A model generated the notes under the pieces. It had not been told where the DNA came from, made no database searches, and saw nothing but the letters and a program-made list of their open reading frames with translations. Below, piece after piece: positions 6,950 through 15,812 of a stretch of DNA of 41,309 nt. The stretch covers positions 1 to 41,309 of the forward strand of contig NZ_APKE01000021.1 of the NCBI RefSeq assembly GCF_009835145.1, written 5' to 3'. Origin of the DNA: Profundibacterium mesophilum KAUST100406-0324 (GTDB lineage Bacteria > Pseudomonadota > Alphaproteobacteria > Rhodobacterales > Rhodobacteraceae). Made by a program: the position numbers and the translations under genes. The first letter of the stretch is position 1. Every line of letters begins with the position of its first letter.

Positions 6950-7414
6950 CACCATTCCTCCTGGCACGGGGGCAGTTTTCCCAGGCGGCGCATCCGCGGA
7001 CCTGTCCTGCCGTCACGTCACCCTGCCGCAATCATAAAATCGAACCGGGCCGAAACCGGGGCAGCCCTTGTAACTTTGGTGCCCTTGGATCACAAAACGC
7101 CCGGCACCTCCATCCTCGCATCGCCCCGCGCATCGACGTTGGATCACGACGCGGGGCCGGTGCATCCGTGGCGGAGGGCGGGACGGCGCAGCGCCGTAAA
7201 CCTGCCCAAGATACGCCGCAGCCATGGGGCATGACAGCCCGGACAGCCGCCGGTGCGATGCGCCGCGATCATTCGCCGCCCGGGCCTCCGGGCATTTCGC
7301 CGCCGGGCGATTCGACCGGCCCGATCCCGGTCCGCATCCCTTGCATGGCGGTGCGCCGGTTCGAGACAAGAGGCCCGCCCCGGGTCCCGCAACGAGACAT
7401 CGGACGCAGGCCCC
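6950..7414. promoter_or_regulatory. Divergent intergenic region upstream of the polysaccharide block
   Basis: This 465-bp gap separates a minus-strand membrane protein gene from a plus-strand glycosyltransferase operon and should contain promoters for both. The part at 7025-7100 is the most AT-rich (atcataaaatcg, ttgtaactttgg). The 9-mer TTGGATCAC occurs twice, at 7085-7093 and 7139-7147, a possible regulator-binding repeat. Frames that run through the right half are continuous with the GT gene but lack protein-like sequence. Confidence 0.4.
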
Positions 7415-8440
7415 ATGCCGGATATCCCCCCCACACCGCCGGCCCCCGCGGCCTCCGAACATCCCGCGCCGCGTGACGCCGCATGCGTCGAGGGCCGCGG
7501 TCTCGCGACGGCCAAAGGCGAAGGCATCGGCGACGCCCGCACGGACGCCGCGCATATCGACATGGCGCAGGCCGGCCCTTCCGGCGCGGCGGTCATCGTC
7601 ATCCCCTCCTATGACCGGCCCGAGCAGCTCCGCCTGTGCCTTGACCATTTGTCGCGGCTCGATGGCGGTCCATGGCAGGTGATCGTGGTCGATGATGGCT
7701 CGCCGGAGCCGCTTGCCCCCGTCTGCGCGGATTTTCCGGGCGTGCGCTGCGTGCGGCGCGAGAATGGCGGGCCGGGGGCCGCGCGCAATACCGGTGCCGC
7801 GGCGGCGGGAGAGGCGCGCTGGCTGCTCTTCACCGACGATGATTGCCGGCCCCGGCCCGATTGGGCCTTGAGGATGCTGCAGGCGCAGGGCGGCGTTCCG
7901 ATGCGTCTCGTGGGGGGGCGGATCGAGAACATGCTCTGCAACGTCTTTTCGCAGGCCAGCCAGTCGCTTTCGAGCTATCTCTACGCGTATTACCAGTCAC
8001 GAGGCTCGCAGATGTCCTTCTTTACCACCAACAACATGTGTTGCCGGACCGCCGATTTCGCCGCCGTGGGCGGCTTCGATCCCAAGTTCCGCATCGCCTC
8101 CGAAGACCGCGACCTGTCGCTGCGCTGGAAGGATGCGGGCGGCGCGCTGAGCCATGTGCCCGGCGCGGTGGTCGATCACGCCCACCGCCTGACCCTTGCC
8201 AGCTACTGGCGCCAGCATGCTAATTACGGGCATGGCGCGCGGACCCTCCACCTCGCGCTTGACGGGCGCGGCGACGACCGGCCCAAGGTCGAGCCCTTCG
8301 GCTTCTATCTCGGCCTGCTGCTCTGGCCGCTGCGTCATTCGAGCCGCCTGCGCCTCGTGGAATCGGGCCTGATCGGGCTGAGCCAGGTGGCCATGGTCTG
8401 GGGCTACTGGCGGGCGAAGCGCGCCGGGCGGAGGGGCTGA
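7415..8440 (+). CDS. Family 2 glycosyltransferase
   Basis: The 341-residue protein is predicted to transfer a sugar from a nucleotide-sugar donor onto a growing glycan at the cytoplasmic face. The GT-A fold begins at about residue 55: VIVIPSYDRPEQLRLCLDHL, IVVDDGS (donor site), GPGAARNTGA, FTDDDCRPRPDW (metal-binding DxD-type motif) and RIASEDRDLSLRWKDAG, containing the ED motif. A C-terminal hydrophobic stretch (FYLGLLLWPL) may touch the membrane. The first 50 residues are low-complexity Pro/Ala, so the ATG at 7415 and an internal ATG at 7562 are both possible; Shine-Dalgarno signals are weak for each. It is the first gene of the block and is closely related to the GT2 at 35772-36698. Confidence 0.88.
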   Translation: MPDIPPTPPAPAASEHPAPRDAACVEGRGLATAKGEGIGDARTDAAHIDMAQAGPSGAAVIVIPSYDRPEQLRLCLDHLSRLDGGPWQVIVVDDGSPEPLAPVCADFPGVRCVRRENGGPGAARNTGAAAAGEARWLLFTDDDCRPRPDWALRMLQAQGGVPMRLVGGRIENMLCNVFSQASQSLSSYLYAYYQSRGSQMSFFTTNNMCCRTADFAAVGGFDPKFRIASEDRDLSLRWKDAGGALSHVPGAVVDHAHRLTLASYWRQHANYGHGARTLHLALDGRGDDRPKVEPFGFYLGLLLWPLRHSSRLRLVESGLIGLSQVAMVWGYWRAKRAGRRG

Positions 8441-8443
8441 CCC

Positions 8444-10264
8444 ATGGGACTTGGCTACAGGTTGATCTGGCAGCTGCTCGAGCCGCGCCAGAAACGCAGC
8501 TTCGCCTGGCTGGTGCTCCTGATGATCCTCACCGGGCTTTTCGACATTGCCGGCGTCGCGCTGGTGGTGCCCTTCCTCACGGTGATGTCCAACCCCTCGA
8601 TCATCTTCGAGCGGCCGTTCCTGTCGCGGCTCTACGAATTGGCGGGCTTCGAGAGCAGCTTCGGCTTCCTGCAGGCGCTCGGGGCCGCGATCTTCGTGAT
8701 GGTGATCGCCGGCATCGCGGTGCGCACCGTGACCTTCTACCTGACCAACCGCTTCACCCGCGACATCGCCGTGTCGCTCAGCCACAGGCGCCTGTCGGGC
8801 TATCTCGGCAAGCCCTACGAGTGGTTCCTGACGCAGCATTCCGCGCACTTGGCAAAATCCGTCCTCGAGGAAATCTCGGAGATCGTGAACAACATCATCG
8901 CCCCCGCCATCAGGCTCATCGTCAACGGCTTCCTGATGCTGCTTCTGGGGCTCTTCCTGATCTGGGTCGAGCCGCTCGGGGCGGCGGTGATCGGCGGGGC
9001 CTTCTCGCTTGGCTTCGGCGGCGTCTACTGGCTGCTCGGCGCGCGGCTCGGCGAGATGGGCGAGGACCGGCTCAGGGCCAATCGCGAGCGTCACCAGATG
9101 GTCGGCGAGGCCTTGGGCGGCATCAAGGAAGTGAAGGTGATGGGGCTCGAGCGCTACTACCTGTCGCGCTTCCTCGCGCCCTCCTATCGCCTGGCGCGCC
9201 ATCACGCCTCGCTCTCGCTGATCGGCGAGCTGCCGCGCTACGCGCTCGAGGCGCTGATCTTCGGGGGGATGCTCCTCTTCGTGCTGTTCCTGCTGTGGAT
9301 GCGCGGCGGCGACATGCAGCAGGTGATCCCGGTGATCGGGGCCTTCGCCTTCACCGCGATCAAGCTGATGCCGACCGCGCAGATCCTCTTTCGCGACCTC
9401 TCGCTCGCGCGGTTCGGGCAGCCGGCGCTGGCCGAGCTTGCCGCCGATCTCTCGGTCGGCCCCCGCGACGCGCGCCCCACCGAATTGCCGCCCGAACTGG
9501 CGCTGCATCCCGGCCGCGAGGCGGGCGAGATGATGCAGCGCGAGCTGCGCCTGCAAGGGGCGAGCTACCGCTATCCCGGCGCCGGGATCACCGCGCTCGA
9601 ACGGCTCGACCTGAGCGTTCCGAAGGGCGCGCGGATCGGCATCGCCGGCTCGACGGGGGCGGGAAAGACGACCCTGATCGACCTGATCCTCGGCCTCATC
9701 GTGCCCCATGAGGGCAATCTCCTGATCGACGGCGTGCCGCTCACGGGCCCCCGGCGCACCGACTGGCAGGCCCGGCTTGGCTACGTGCCGCAGACGATCC
9801 ACCTTGTCGACGACACGGTTCTCGCCAACATCGCGCGCGGCATTCCGGCGGAGCGGATCGACCGGGACGCGGCCCGGCGCGCCATCGTCCTCGCCGGGAT
9901 CGAGGACGTGGTCGAGGCCCTGCCGCAGGGGATCGACACGATGATCGGCGAGGGCGGGCTGAGGCTTTCTGGCGGCCAGCGCCAGAGGCTCGGCATCGCC
10001 CGCGCCCTCTACCGCAGGCCCGAAATGCTGATCCTCGACGAGGCGACGAGCGCCCTCGATGCGGTGACGGAGACCCGTGTGCTCGATGCGGTGAACGCGA
10101 TGGAGGGCTGCACCACGGTGATGATCAGCCACCGCCTCACCTCGCTGGCGCAATGCGATCACATCTATTTCCTCGAGCATGGGGTGATCACGGCGCAGGG
10201 CGATTTCGACGATCTGCGCCGCGACGCCCCCGCCTTCAGGGCGATGCTCGAGGCCGCCGAATGA
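8444..10264 (+). CDS. ABC transporter, fused permease and ATPase (PglK/MsbA-like lipid-linked glycan flippase)
   Basis: This 606-residue half-transporter has an N-terminal transmembrane domain (about residues 15-320, five to six helices) and a C-terminal ATPase with Walker A GSTGAGKTT, signature LSGGQRQRLGIARAL, Walker B MLILDEATSALD and H-loop ISHRLTS. The layout matches PglK/MsbA-type exporters that flip lipid-linked oligosaccharides. Given its place among glycosyltransferases, the likely cargo is a lipid-linked glycan intermediate. It starts 3 bp after the preceding stop, with GGAGG about 9 bases upstream of ATG. All catalytic motifs are intact. Transport of another lipid or peptide is not excluded. 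Confidence 0.9.
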   Translation: MGLGYRLIWQLLEPRQKRSFAWLVLLMILTGLFDIAGVALVVPFLTVMSNPSIIFERPFLSRLYELAGFESSFGFLQALGAAIFVMVIAGIAVRTVTFYLTNRFTRDIAVSLSHRRLSGYLGKPYEWFLTQHSAHLAKSVLEEISEIVNNIIAPAIRLIVNGFLMLLLGLFLIWVEPLGAAVIGGAFSLGFGGVYWLLGARLGEMGEDRLRANRERHQMVGEALGGIKEVKVMGLERYYLSRFLAPSYRLARHHASLSLIGELPRYALEALIFGGMLLFVLFLLWMRGGDMQQVIPVIGAFAFTAIKLMPTAQILFRDLSLARFGQPALAELAADLSVGPRDARPTELPPELALHPGREAGEMMQRELRLQGASYRYPGAGITALERLDLSVPKGARIGIAGSTGAGKTTLIDLILGLIVPHEGNLLIDGVPLTGPRRTDWQARLGYVPQTIHLVDDTVLANIARGIPAERIDRDAARRAIVLAGIEDVVEALPQGIDTMIGEGGLRLSGGQRQRLGIARALYRRPEMLILDEATSALDAVTETRVLDAVNAMEGCTTVMISHRLTSLAQCDHIYFLEHGVITAQGDFDDLRRDAPAFRAMLEAAE

Positions 10265-10355
10265 GACAGGCTTCACACCGCCCGGACGGCGCCGGCGCCG
10301 CTGAACCCGGCGGCCGGGGACCGCGTTCCGAAGCGGGCCGGGCCAAGGAGAGACG

Positions 10356-11375
10356 ATGATGCGCGACGCGCCATGGCTGATTACCTGCGTGGGGGTCGAG
10401 CATGACCTGCCCCTGCTGCCCCATTTCCTGCGCCACTACCGCGCGCTCGGGATCGCGCCGGACCGTTTCGTGATCCTGCTCAACGCCGCCGATGCCGAGC
10501 ATCCCGGCCTTGCGCGGGCCCGCGCCGTGATCCGCGACGAGGGGATCACCCGCGCCGCCATCGATTGGATCGCGCCCTATACCTCCGGCAGCATGTGGGC
10601 CCGGCGCGGCGCGGCGCAGGCCGAGTTCTGCGCGCCGGATGCCTGGGTGCTGAACGCGGATGTCGACGAGTTCCACCGCTGGCCGGAGCCGCTCGCCGAT
10701 TGCCTCGCCCGCGCGGACGCGCTCGGGGTGGACTGCATCCAGGGGGTGATGATCGACCGGCTCGCCCCCGGCGGCGTGCTGGCCCCCGTCGCCCCCGCGC
10801 CCGGTATCGGCACGCAATTCCCGATCCGCGCCGAGGTCGCGCAGGCGATCGGCGGCGAGAGCCAGGTTCACGGGCGCGGCGGCACCGTCAAGATCATGGC
10901 CGCCCATGGGCGTCTGCTGCCCCGGCGCGGCGGGCACCGGCCGCTCGATGAAAGCGGCGTACGCTACCTCTATCGCAATCCCCTCGGGGAGTTCCCGCAG
11001 ATCGACGATCCGCAATTCCGCTTCCGCGTCCCCACCACGGTCGAGCATGTCCACTGGACCGCAGAGCTCGCCGCGCGGCTCGAGCTGCGGCTCGCCACGC
11101 CGGGCGTCAGCCCCGCCGGCGCCGAATACGGCCGCCGGCAGCTCGATCACATCGCCGCGCATGGGGGCATCTCCCTCGCGGATGTGGCCCTTGCGCCGCG
11201 CCTTGCGCGCGATGCGGACCGCGCCGACGGCACCATCGCGCCGGTGCGCCCCTCGGTGCCTGCCGATGGGGCCGAGGACTGGCCGCAGGCCCTTGCGCGA
11301 ATGCGCCGTGCGGGGCGGGTGCGCGGGGCGATCGGCATCGCGCGGGCCGGTGCGCGCCGGGTGCTGGGCCGATGA
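10356..11375 (+). CDS. Glycosyltransferase family 2-like protein
   Basis: The 339-residue product resembles the Glyco_tranf_2_4 group, which lacks the usual N-terminal IVVDDGS motif. Visible elements are ITCVGVEHDLPLLPHFLRHY at the start, FVILLNAAD, a metal-binding VLNADVDEFHRWP at about residues 98-110, and a C-terminal region with TTVEHVHWTAEL. The start ATG at 10356 has AAGGAG 5 bases upstream; ATG at 10359 is equally possible. It follows the ABC transporter after 91 bp, and its stop overlaps the start of the next gene (ATGA). The donor and acceptor are unknown. Confidence 0.78.
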   Translation: MMRDAPWLITCVGVEHDLPLLPHFLRHYRALGIAPDRFVILLNAADAEHPGLARARAVIRDEGITRAAIDWIAPYTSGSMWARRGAAQAEFCAPDAWVLNADVDEFHRWPEPLADCLARADALGVDCIQGVMIDRLAPGGVLAPVAPAPGIGTQFPIRAEVAQAIGGESQVHGRGGTVKIMAAHGRLLPRRGGHRPLDESGVRYLYRNPLGEFPQIDDPQFRFRVPTTVEHVHWTAELAARLELRLATPGVSPAGAEYGRRQLDHIAAHGGISLADVALAPRLARDADRADGTIAPVRPSVPADGAEDWPQALARMRRAGRVRGAIGIARAGARRVLGR

Positions 11376-12580
11376 GCGGCTGGCGCGTCACCCAGCTGAC
11401 CTTCGGCAGCGATGCGGGGCGGTTTCACGCCCACAGCTATTACGACATCCCGGTGATGAACCCCGAAGGCAGCATGCTTGTCGGATTCGAGACCCGTTTC
11501 ACCGGGCGTCATCCGGAGCCCGGCGACGCGGTCGGCATCGGCATCGTCGAGACCGACAGGCCCGGAAGCTGGCGCGAGATCGGCACCAGCACCGCCTGGA
11601 GCTGGCAGCAGGGTCCGATGGCGCAATTCGTGCCGGGGGCGCGCGAGATCGCCTGGAACGAGCGCGGCGCGGACGGCTTTGCCGCGCGGCTCCACGACAT
11701 CGCTTCGGGCACGTCGCGCAGCCTGTCGCGCCCGCTCTACGCGATCGCGCCGGACGGGCGTTCGGGCCTGTCGGTGAACATGACGCGGCTCGACACGCTG
11801 CGTCCCGGCTACGGCTATGCGGCGCTGCCGGAGGCCGGCGCGGAGGCGGTGCGCGCACGCCTGCCCGAGGATGACGGGGTGTGGCGAGTGCCCCTCGATG
11901 GCGCCGCGACGGAGCTTCTGCTGCCATTGGCGCGGGCGGCGGAGTTCCTGATGTCGCAGCTGCCGCTGCGCGAGCGTCTGCGCCACCGGATGGCGCGCTA
12001 TCACTACTGGTTCAACCATGTGAAGATCGCGCCCGGCGGCACCCGCTTCACCGTCAAGCTGCGCTGGCGCAGGCTCTCGGGCGGCTGGAACGGCACGCAG
12101 GGCGTAAGCCTGACCTGCGGCATGGACGGGCGCGATCTGCGCCTGCTCGCCGCCGCCACGTCGCATGTGCTCTGGCTCGATGACAGGCGGCTCTATTTCT
12201 ACGACGAGCGGCGGCGTGACATGCCCATCTTCGAGGATCGCGCCCCGCGCGGGCACCGCGTCGGGCAGCTCGGTGCCGGGGTCATCACCGCCAATGTCCA
12301 CCTGCGCCATCTGCCCCCCGGCCCGCCGCCGCCCGGAAAATTGCCGCCGCGCATCCTCTTCGACACGCCCTATTCAGAAGAGGTCTCGCTTCTGGAGATG
12401 GGCACCGAGGGCGGCGCCGTGCCACTGCGCATCGACAGCTTTTCCGGACACGTTCCGGCGCGCGGCGCCTTCCGCTGCGATCTGCATCCCTGCCCTGACG
12501 CCTCGGGGCAAAGGATCGCGCTCAGCTCGATGCGCGATGGCGGACGCCAGATCTACATCGCGGTGCGCGAGGAGACATGA
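11372..12580 (+). CDS. Beta-propeller protein resembling TolB / oligogalacturonate-lyase-like folds
   Basis: This 402-residue protein shows blade-like repeats: VTQLTFGSDAGRFHAHSYYD at the start, IPVMNPEGSMLVGFETRF, FVPGAREIAWNERG, VKIAPGGTRFTVKLRW and a final CPDASGQRIALSSMRDGGRQ-type blade. Several histidines are retained (HAHSYYD, HPCPD). The pattern recalls the seven-bladed oligogalacturonate lyase/TolB superfamily. No signal peptide is visible, so it probably acts in the cytoplasm, which is unusual for a lyase. It overlaps both neighbours by ATGA, so it is translationally coupled to two glycosyltransferase genes and likely belongs to the same pathway. A glycan-modifying or scaffolding role is inferred; the reaction is unknown. 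Confidence 0.65.
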   Translation: MSGWRVTQLTFGSDAGRFHAHSYYDIPVMNPEGSMLVGFETRFTGRHPEPGDAVGIGIVETDRPGSWREIGTSTAWSWQQGPMAQFVPGAREIAWNERGADGFAARLHDIASGTSRSLSRPLYAIAPDGRSGLSVNMTRLDTLRPGYGYAALPEAGAEAVRARLPEDDGVWRVPLDGAATELLLPLARAAEFLMSQLPLRERLRHRMARYHYWFNHVKIAPGGTRFTVKLRWRRLSGGWNGTQGVSLTCGMDGRDLRLLAAATSHVLWLDDRRLYFYDERRRDMPIFEDRAPRGHRVGQLGAGVITANVHLRHLPPGPPPPGKLPPRILFDTPYSEEVSLLEMGTEGGAVPLRIDSFSGHVPARGAFRCDLHPCPDASGQRIALSSMRDGGRQIYIAVREET

Positions 12581-13521
12581 GCCTTGTCAGCGTCATCCTT
12601 CCCGCCCATGACGTCGCCGCCTATGCCGGCGCGGCGGTGCGGGCGGTCGGCGCGCAGGACTGGCCCGACTTCGAGCTGATCGCCGTGGATGACGGCTCGC
12701 GCGATGCGACCGCCGCCGCGATCGAGACGGCGATGGCGCCCATACGCGCCGCCGGGCACCGCGCGGTGCTGCTGCGCCAGGACAATGGCGGGCTCGGCGC
12801 GGCGCGCAACGCGGCGCTGGCAGCGGCGCGGGGCGATCTGCTGCTCTTCGCCGATGCCGACGACCTGCTTGATCCCGACGCGATGCGGCATCTGGCACAG
12901 GCGCTGAAGGCGCATCCCGCGGCCCGGATGACCTTCCCGCGCTGCCGCCATGTCGGCCCCGGCGGCGCCGAGCTCGGCGTCCTCTCGCCGCGTCCCGAAG
13001 GGCCGGTCGGCGCCGGGGCGCTCCTTGCCGACAATCCCATCCATACCGATACGGGCGTGATGCTGCGCCGGGCCGCGCTGCCGGACCCGCCGCGCTTCGA
13101 TACCGGCCTGCCCTCGGCGATCGGCCTCGATTTCTGGCTGAGGGCAAGCGCGGGGGGCGGTGCGTGCATCCTGCCCCTGTCGCGGGTGCTCGTCTCCTAT
13201 CGCCGCCGCCCCGGGCAGATCACCTCCGACTGGCGGCGGCAGAAGGCCGGCTGGGAGCGTGTCGCCGGGCGCGCCGCCCTGCCGGCCCGCGAGCTGCGCG
13301 CCGCCCGTGCCCGCGCCGGCGTGGTCTGGGCCACCAGCGCCTATCAGGCGGGCGATCACGGCGCGGCGCGGCGGCTCATGGCGGGCGCGCTGCGCGCCGA
13401 TCCCGCCGCGGCCCTCGGCAATGGCGCGGGCCGGATCAGGTTGGCCGCGGTGATCGCCAGCCTGCTGCCCGGACCGCTCCACGGGGCCTTGGCGCGCCTT
13501 GCCAATCGCACAGGATCCTGA
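12577..13521 (+). CDS. Family 2 glycosyltransferase
   Basis: The 314-residue enzyme has a standard GT-A core: VSVILPAHDVAAYAGAAVRA, FELIAVDDGSRDATAAAIE, QDNGGLGAARNAAL and LLLFADADDLLDPDAM with the metal-binding DxD. A C-terminal helical part is Arg/Ala-rich (VAGRAALPARELRAARARAG). It starts with an ATGA overlap with the propeller gene and so belongs to the same operon. The sugar specificity cannot be read from the sequence. The last segment (VIASLLPGPLHGALARL) may associate with the membrane. Confidence 0.88.
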   Translation: MSLVSVILPAHDVAAYAGAAVRAVGAQDWPDFELIAVDDGSRDATAAAIETAMAPIRAAGHRAVLLRQDNGGLGAARNAALAAARGDLLLFADADDLLDPDAMRHLAQALKAHPAARMTFPRCRHVGPGGAELGVLSPRPEGPVGAGALLADNPIHTDTGVMLRRAALPDPPRFDTGLPSAIGLDFWLRASAGGGACILPLSRVLVSYRRRPGQITSDWRRQKAGWERVAGRAALPARELRAARARAGVVWATSAYQAGDHGAARRLMAGALRADPAAALGNGAGRIRLAAVIASLLPGPLHGALARLANRTGS

Positions 13522-13522
13522 C

Positions 13523-13702
13523 ATGAACTCCCGGATTATCAACATTTTTCAACTTGCCGGCCTTTTCCTGTCGATCTCTCATTATTTTGCCCTAGATGGG
13601 TTGCGCGTAGAGCGTATCATTTCGCATCACCCGGCCTTCGTACCACAGCTACTATCCCTGTTCCCATTTCCGATTACCCTGCAAGAAAGCCTGAAACCGT
13701 GA
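13523..13702 (+). CDS. Possible 59-residue small hydrophobic protein
   Basis: An ATG at 13523 has AGGA 7 bases upstream and a frame of 59 codons ending in a TGA that overlaps the GTG start of the next gene (GTGA), an arrangement typical of translational coupling. The product (MNSRIINIFQLAGLFLSISH...) has one hydrophobic stretch and no recognised family. The region is noticeably AT-richer than its neighbours, so it could instead be a promoter/leader region in which an open frame occurs by chance. Confidence 0.3.
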   Translation: MNSRIINIFQLAGLFLSISHYFALDGLRVERIISHHPAFVPQLLSLFPFPITLQESLKP

Positions 13703-15177
13703 CCCTTCAAACCATTGACGATCGACCCGAGCAGAGGTCTGAACCGAAACAAGACGTCTTCATCATCGGGGGTGGCCCCGCCGGATTGACGGCGGCCTAC
13801 GAGCTGCTGAAGCGGTCGGACGCGCATCGCCCCCATGTCTTCGAGGGCAGCGACATGGTCGGCGGCATCGCCCGCACCGAGACCAGCAACGGCTACAGGT
13901 TCGACATCGGCGGACACCGCTTCTTCACCAAGGTGCCCGAGGTCGAGGCGATGTGGCACGAGGTGATGGGCGACGATTTCATCACCGTGCCGCGCCTCAG
14001 CCGCATCTATTACCGGGGCAAGTTCTTCTCCTACCCGCTCAAGATCTTCAACGCGCTCGAGAATATCGGACCCTACGAATCGGTCCGCATCCTTGCCAGC
14101 TACCTCAAGTGGCAGGTGCGCCCCCACAAGGTCGAGGACACGTTCGAGCAATGGGTGATGAACCGTTTCGGCGGGCGGCTCTACATGCATTTCTTCCGCA
14201 GCTATACCGAGAAGGTCTGGGGCATTCCGCCAAGCAACATCCGCGCCGACTGGGCCGCGCAGCGGATCAAGAACCTGTCCCTGCTCAAAGCCGTCTGGAA
14301 CTCGATCTCCGGGGCCAATGACACAACCAGCCTGATCGAGGAGTTCCAGTATCCGCGTCTCGGGCCGGGGCAGATGTGGGAGAAGACCCGCGACATCGTC
14401 AACGAGACCGGCGGCAAGGTCGAGATGCGCAGCATCGTCACCGGGCTGCGCCGCGAGGGCATGAGGATCACGCAGGTCGAGACCACCGATACCGCCGATG
14501 GCAGCACGGCGCAGCATGACGCGCGGAACGGCGAGGTCATCAACTCGATGGCCCTGCGCGATCTCATCCACGCCTTCGACCCGCCTCCCCCCGATGCGGT
14601 GCTCGAGGCCGCGGGCCGCCTGGCCTATCGCGACTTCCTGATCGTGACCCTCGTGCTCGACACGCCCGATCCCTTCCCCGACAACTGGATCTATGTCCAT
14701 GCGCCCGAGGTGAAGGTCGGCCGGATCCAGAACTTCCGCGCCTGGTCCAGGGATCTGCTGCCCGACGAGGACACCGCCTCGATCGGGATGGAGTATTTCT
14801 GCCAGGAGGGCGACGGGCTCTGGACGATGAGCGACGAGGAGCTGCGCGATCTCGCGGGCCGGGAGCTCGAACAGCTCGGCCTTGCCACGCAGGATCACGT
14901 CATCGGCGCCGCGATCATCCGCCAGCCCAAGGCCTACCCGGTCTATGACGCCCATTACCAGGAAGCGCTCGAAGTGATCTCGGACTGGCTCTCGAAGCTC
15001 GAGAACTTCCAGACCGTGGGCCGCAACGGCCTGCACCGCTACAACAACCAGGACCACTCGATGCTTTCGGCGATGTATGCCGCGCGCAACCTGCTCGGCG
15101 CCTCGCATGACGTGTGGAACGTCAACGTGGAGCGCTCCTATCACGAGGAATTCGAGCTGCGCAAAGAAGCCTCCTGA
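13699..15177 (+). CDS. FAD-dependent oxidoreductase of the UDP-galactopyranose-mutase-like family
   Basis: The 492-residue protein begins with an FAD-binding Rossmann motif (VFIIGGGPAGLTAAYELLKR) and GGIARTETSNGYRFDIGGHRF, then YYRGKFFSYPLKIFNALE and FFRSYTEKVWGIPPSNIRAD, all typical of UGM-related flavoproteins. The end contains NGLHRYNNQDHSMLSAM, part of the FAD-binding C-terminus. Members interconvert or oxidise sugar nucleotides or related carbohydrates and are frequent in surface-polysaccharide clusters. True UGM activity cannot be assumed because the family is broad. The start is GTG at 13699 with a weak AAGAAAG ribosome site; no ATG upstream in frame. It closes the first polysaccharide block and is followed by a hairpin. 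Confidence 0.85.
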   Translation: MTLQTIDDRPEQRSEPKQDVFIIGGGPAGLTAAYELLKRSDAHRPHVFEGSDMVGGIARTETSNGYRFDIGGHRFFTKVPEVEAMWHEVMGDDFITVPRLSRIYYRGKFFSYPLKIFNALENIGPYESVRILASYLKWQVRPHKVEDTFEQWVMNRFGGRLYMHFFRSYTEKVWGIPPSNIRADWAAQRIKNLSLLKAVWNSISGANDTTSLIEEFQYPRLGPGQMWEKTRDIVNETGGKVEMRSIVTGLRREGMRITQVETTDTADGSTAQHDARNGEVINSMALRDLIHAFDPPPPDAVLEAAGRLAYRDFLIVTLVLDTPDPFPDNWIYVHAPEVKVGRIQNFRAWSRDLLPDEDTASIGMEYFCQEGDGLWTMSDEELRDLAGRELEQLGLATQDHVIGAAIIRQPKAYPVYDAHYQEALEVISDWLSKLENFQTVGRNGLHRYNNQDHSMLSAMYAARNLLGASHDVWNVNVERSYHEEFELRKEAS

Positions 15178-15184
15178 GCCTGTC

Positions 15185-15213
15185 GCGCGGCGGCCGGTCC
15201 CATGCCGCCGCGC
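15185..15213. terminator. Hairpin between convergent genes (flavoprotein and recombinase)
   Basis: GCGCGGCGGC (15185-15194) and GCCGCCGCGC (15204-15213) form a perfect 10-bp stem with a 9-base loop. It starts 8 bases after the flavoprotein stop and lies before the end of the convergent recombinase gene. There is no T-run on either strand, so it may act as a barrier rather than a classical intrinsic terminator. Confidence 0.45.
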
Positions 15214-15251
15214 ATCTCCCCCCGGGGGCTCTCCAGCCGCGATCACCGCGT

Positions 15252-15812
15252 TCAGGGGGAGGGCGCTTCGGCGATCAGGCGGTAGAAGGTGCTCTTGGAG
15301 ATGCCATGGCGCGCCATGAGCGTGCGGCGCGGCACGCCCTGCGCGTGATCGGCGCGCAGCTGCCGGGCCTGCGCCGGGGTGAGCTTGGCCCGGCGGCCGA
15401 ACTTGACACCGCGCGCCATCGCCCGCGCGATCCCCTCGCTGCGCCGTGCCGCGATCAGGTCGCGCTCGAACTCGGCCACGGCCCCCAGAAGATGAAAGGT
15501 CAGGCGCCCGGCGGGCGTGGTGGTGTCGATGCGCTGGTCCAGCACCACGAGATCGACGCCCTTGCGCTCGAGCCCCTGGGCGATCTCCTGAAGATCGAAC
15601 ATCGAGCGCGCCAGCCGGTCGAGACGGGTGACGATCAGCACGTCCCCCTCGCGGCAGAAATCGAGCGCCTCACGCAGGGCCGCGCGCCCCGCCCGCGACG
15701 CGCCGGAGCGTTTCTCCTCGAACAGCTTCTCGCAGCCCTGCGCCGTCAGGGCCGCGATCTGCGCATCGAGGCTCTGCCCCTGCGAGGAGACACGTGCGTA
15801 ACCGATCCTCAT
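15252..15812 (-). CDS. Serine recombinase (resolvase/invertase family)
   Basis: This 186-residue protein belongs to the small serine recombinases, which resolve plasmid or transposon dimers or invert DNA. The N-terminal catalytic domain has RIGYARVSSQGQSLDAQ with the nucleophilic serine (ARVS, residue 8), VTRLDRLARSMFDLQEI and GRLTFHLLGAVAEFERDLI with the arginines of the active site. The C-terminal helix-turn-helix is RRTLMARHGISKSTFYRLIA. It is complete and of normal length. Start at 15812 is fixed by the conserved MRIGYARVSS; the open frame to 15899 is extra. On a low-copy replicon a multimer-resolution role is likely. Repeated GGGAC motifs just upstream may be its recombination or operator site. 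Confidence 0.93.
   Translation of the reverse strand: MRIGYARVSSQGQSLDAQIAALTAQGCEKLFEEKRSGASRAGRAALREALDFCREGDVLIVTRLDRLARSMFDLQEIAQGLERKGVDLVVLDQRIDTTTPAGRLTFHLLGAVAEFERDLIAARRSEGIARAMARGVKFGRRAKLTPAQARQLRADHAQGVPRRTLMARHGISKSTFYRLIAEAPSP

Noticed and set aside
7997-10276. A 759-codon minus-strand frame opposite the ABC transporter
   Set aside because: The transporter has intact Walker A, signature and Walker B motifs; the antisense frame is His/Gln/Arg-rich and meaningless.
13627-15246. A 539-codon minus-strand frame opposite the flavoprotein
   Set aside because: The plus strand encodes a complete FAD-binding protein; the antisense frame has no motifs.
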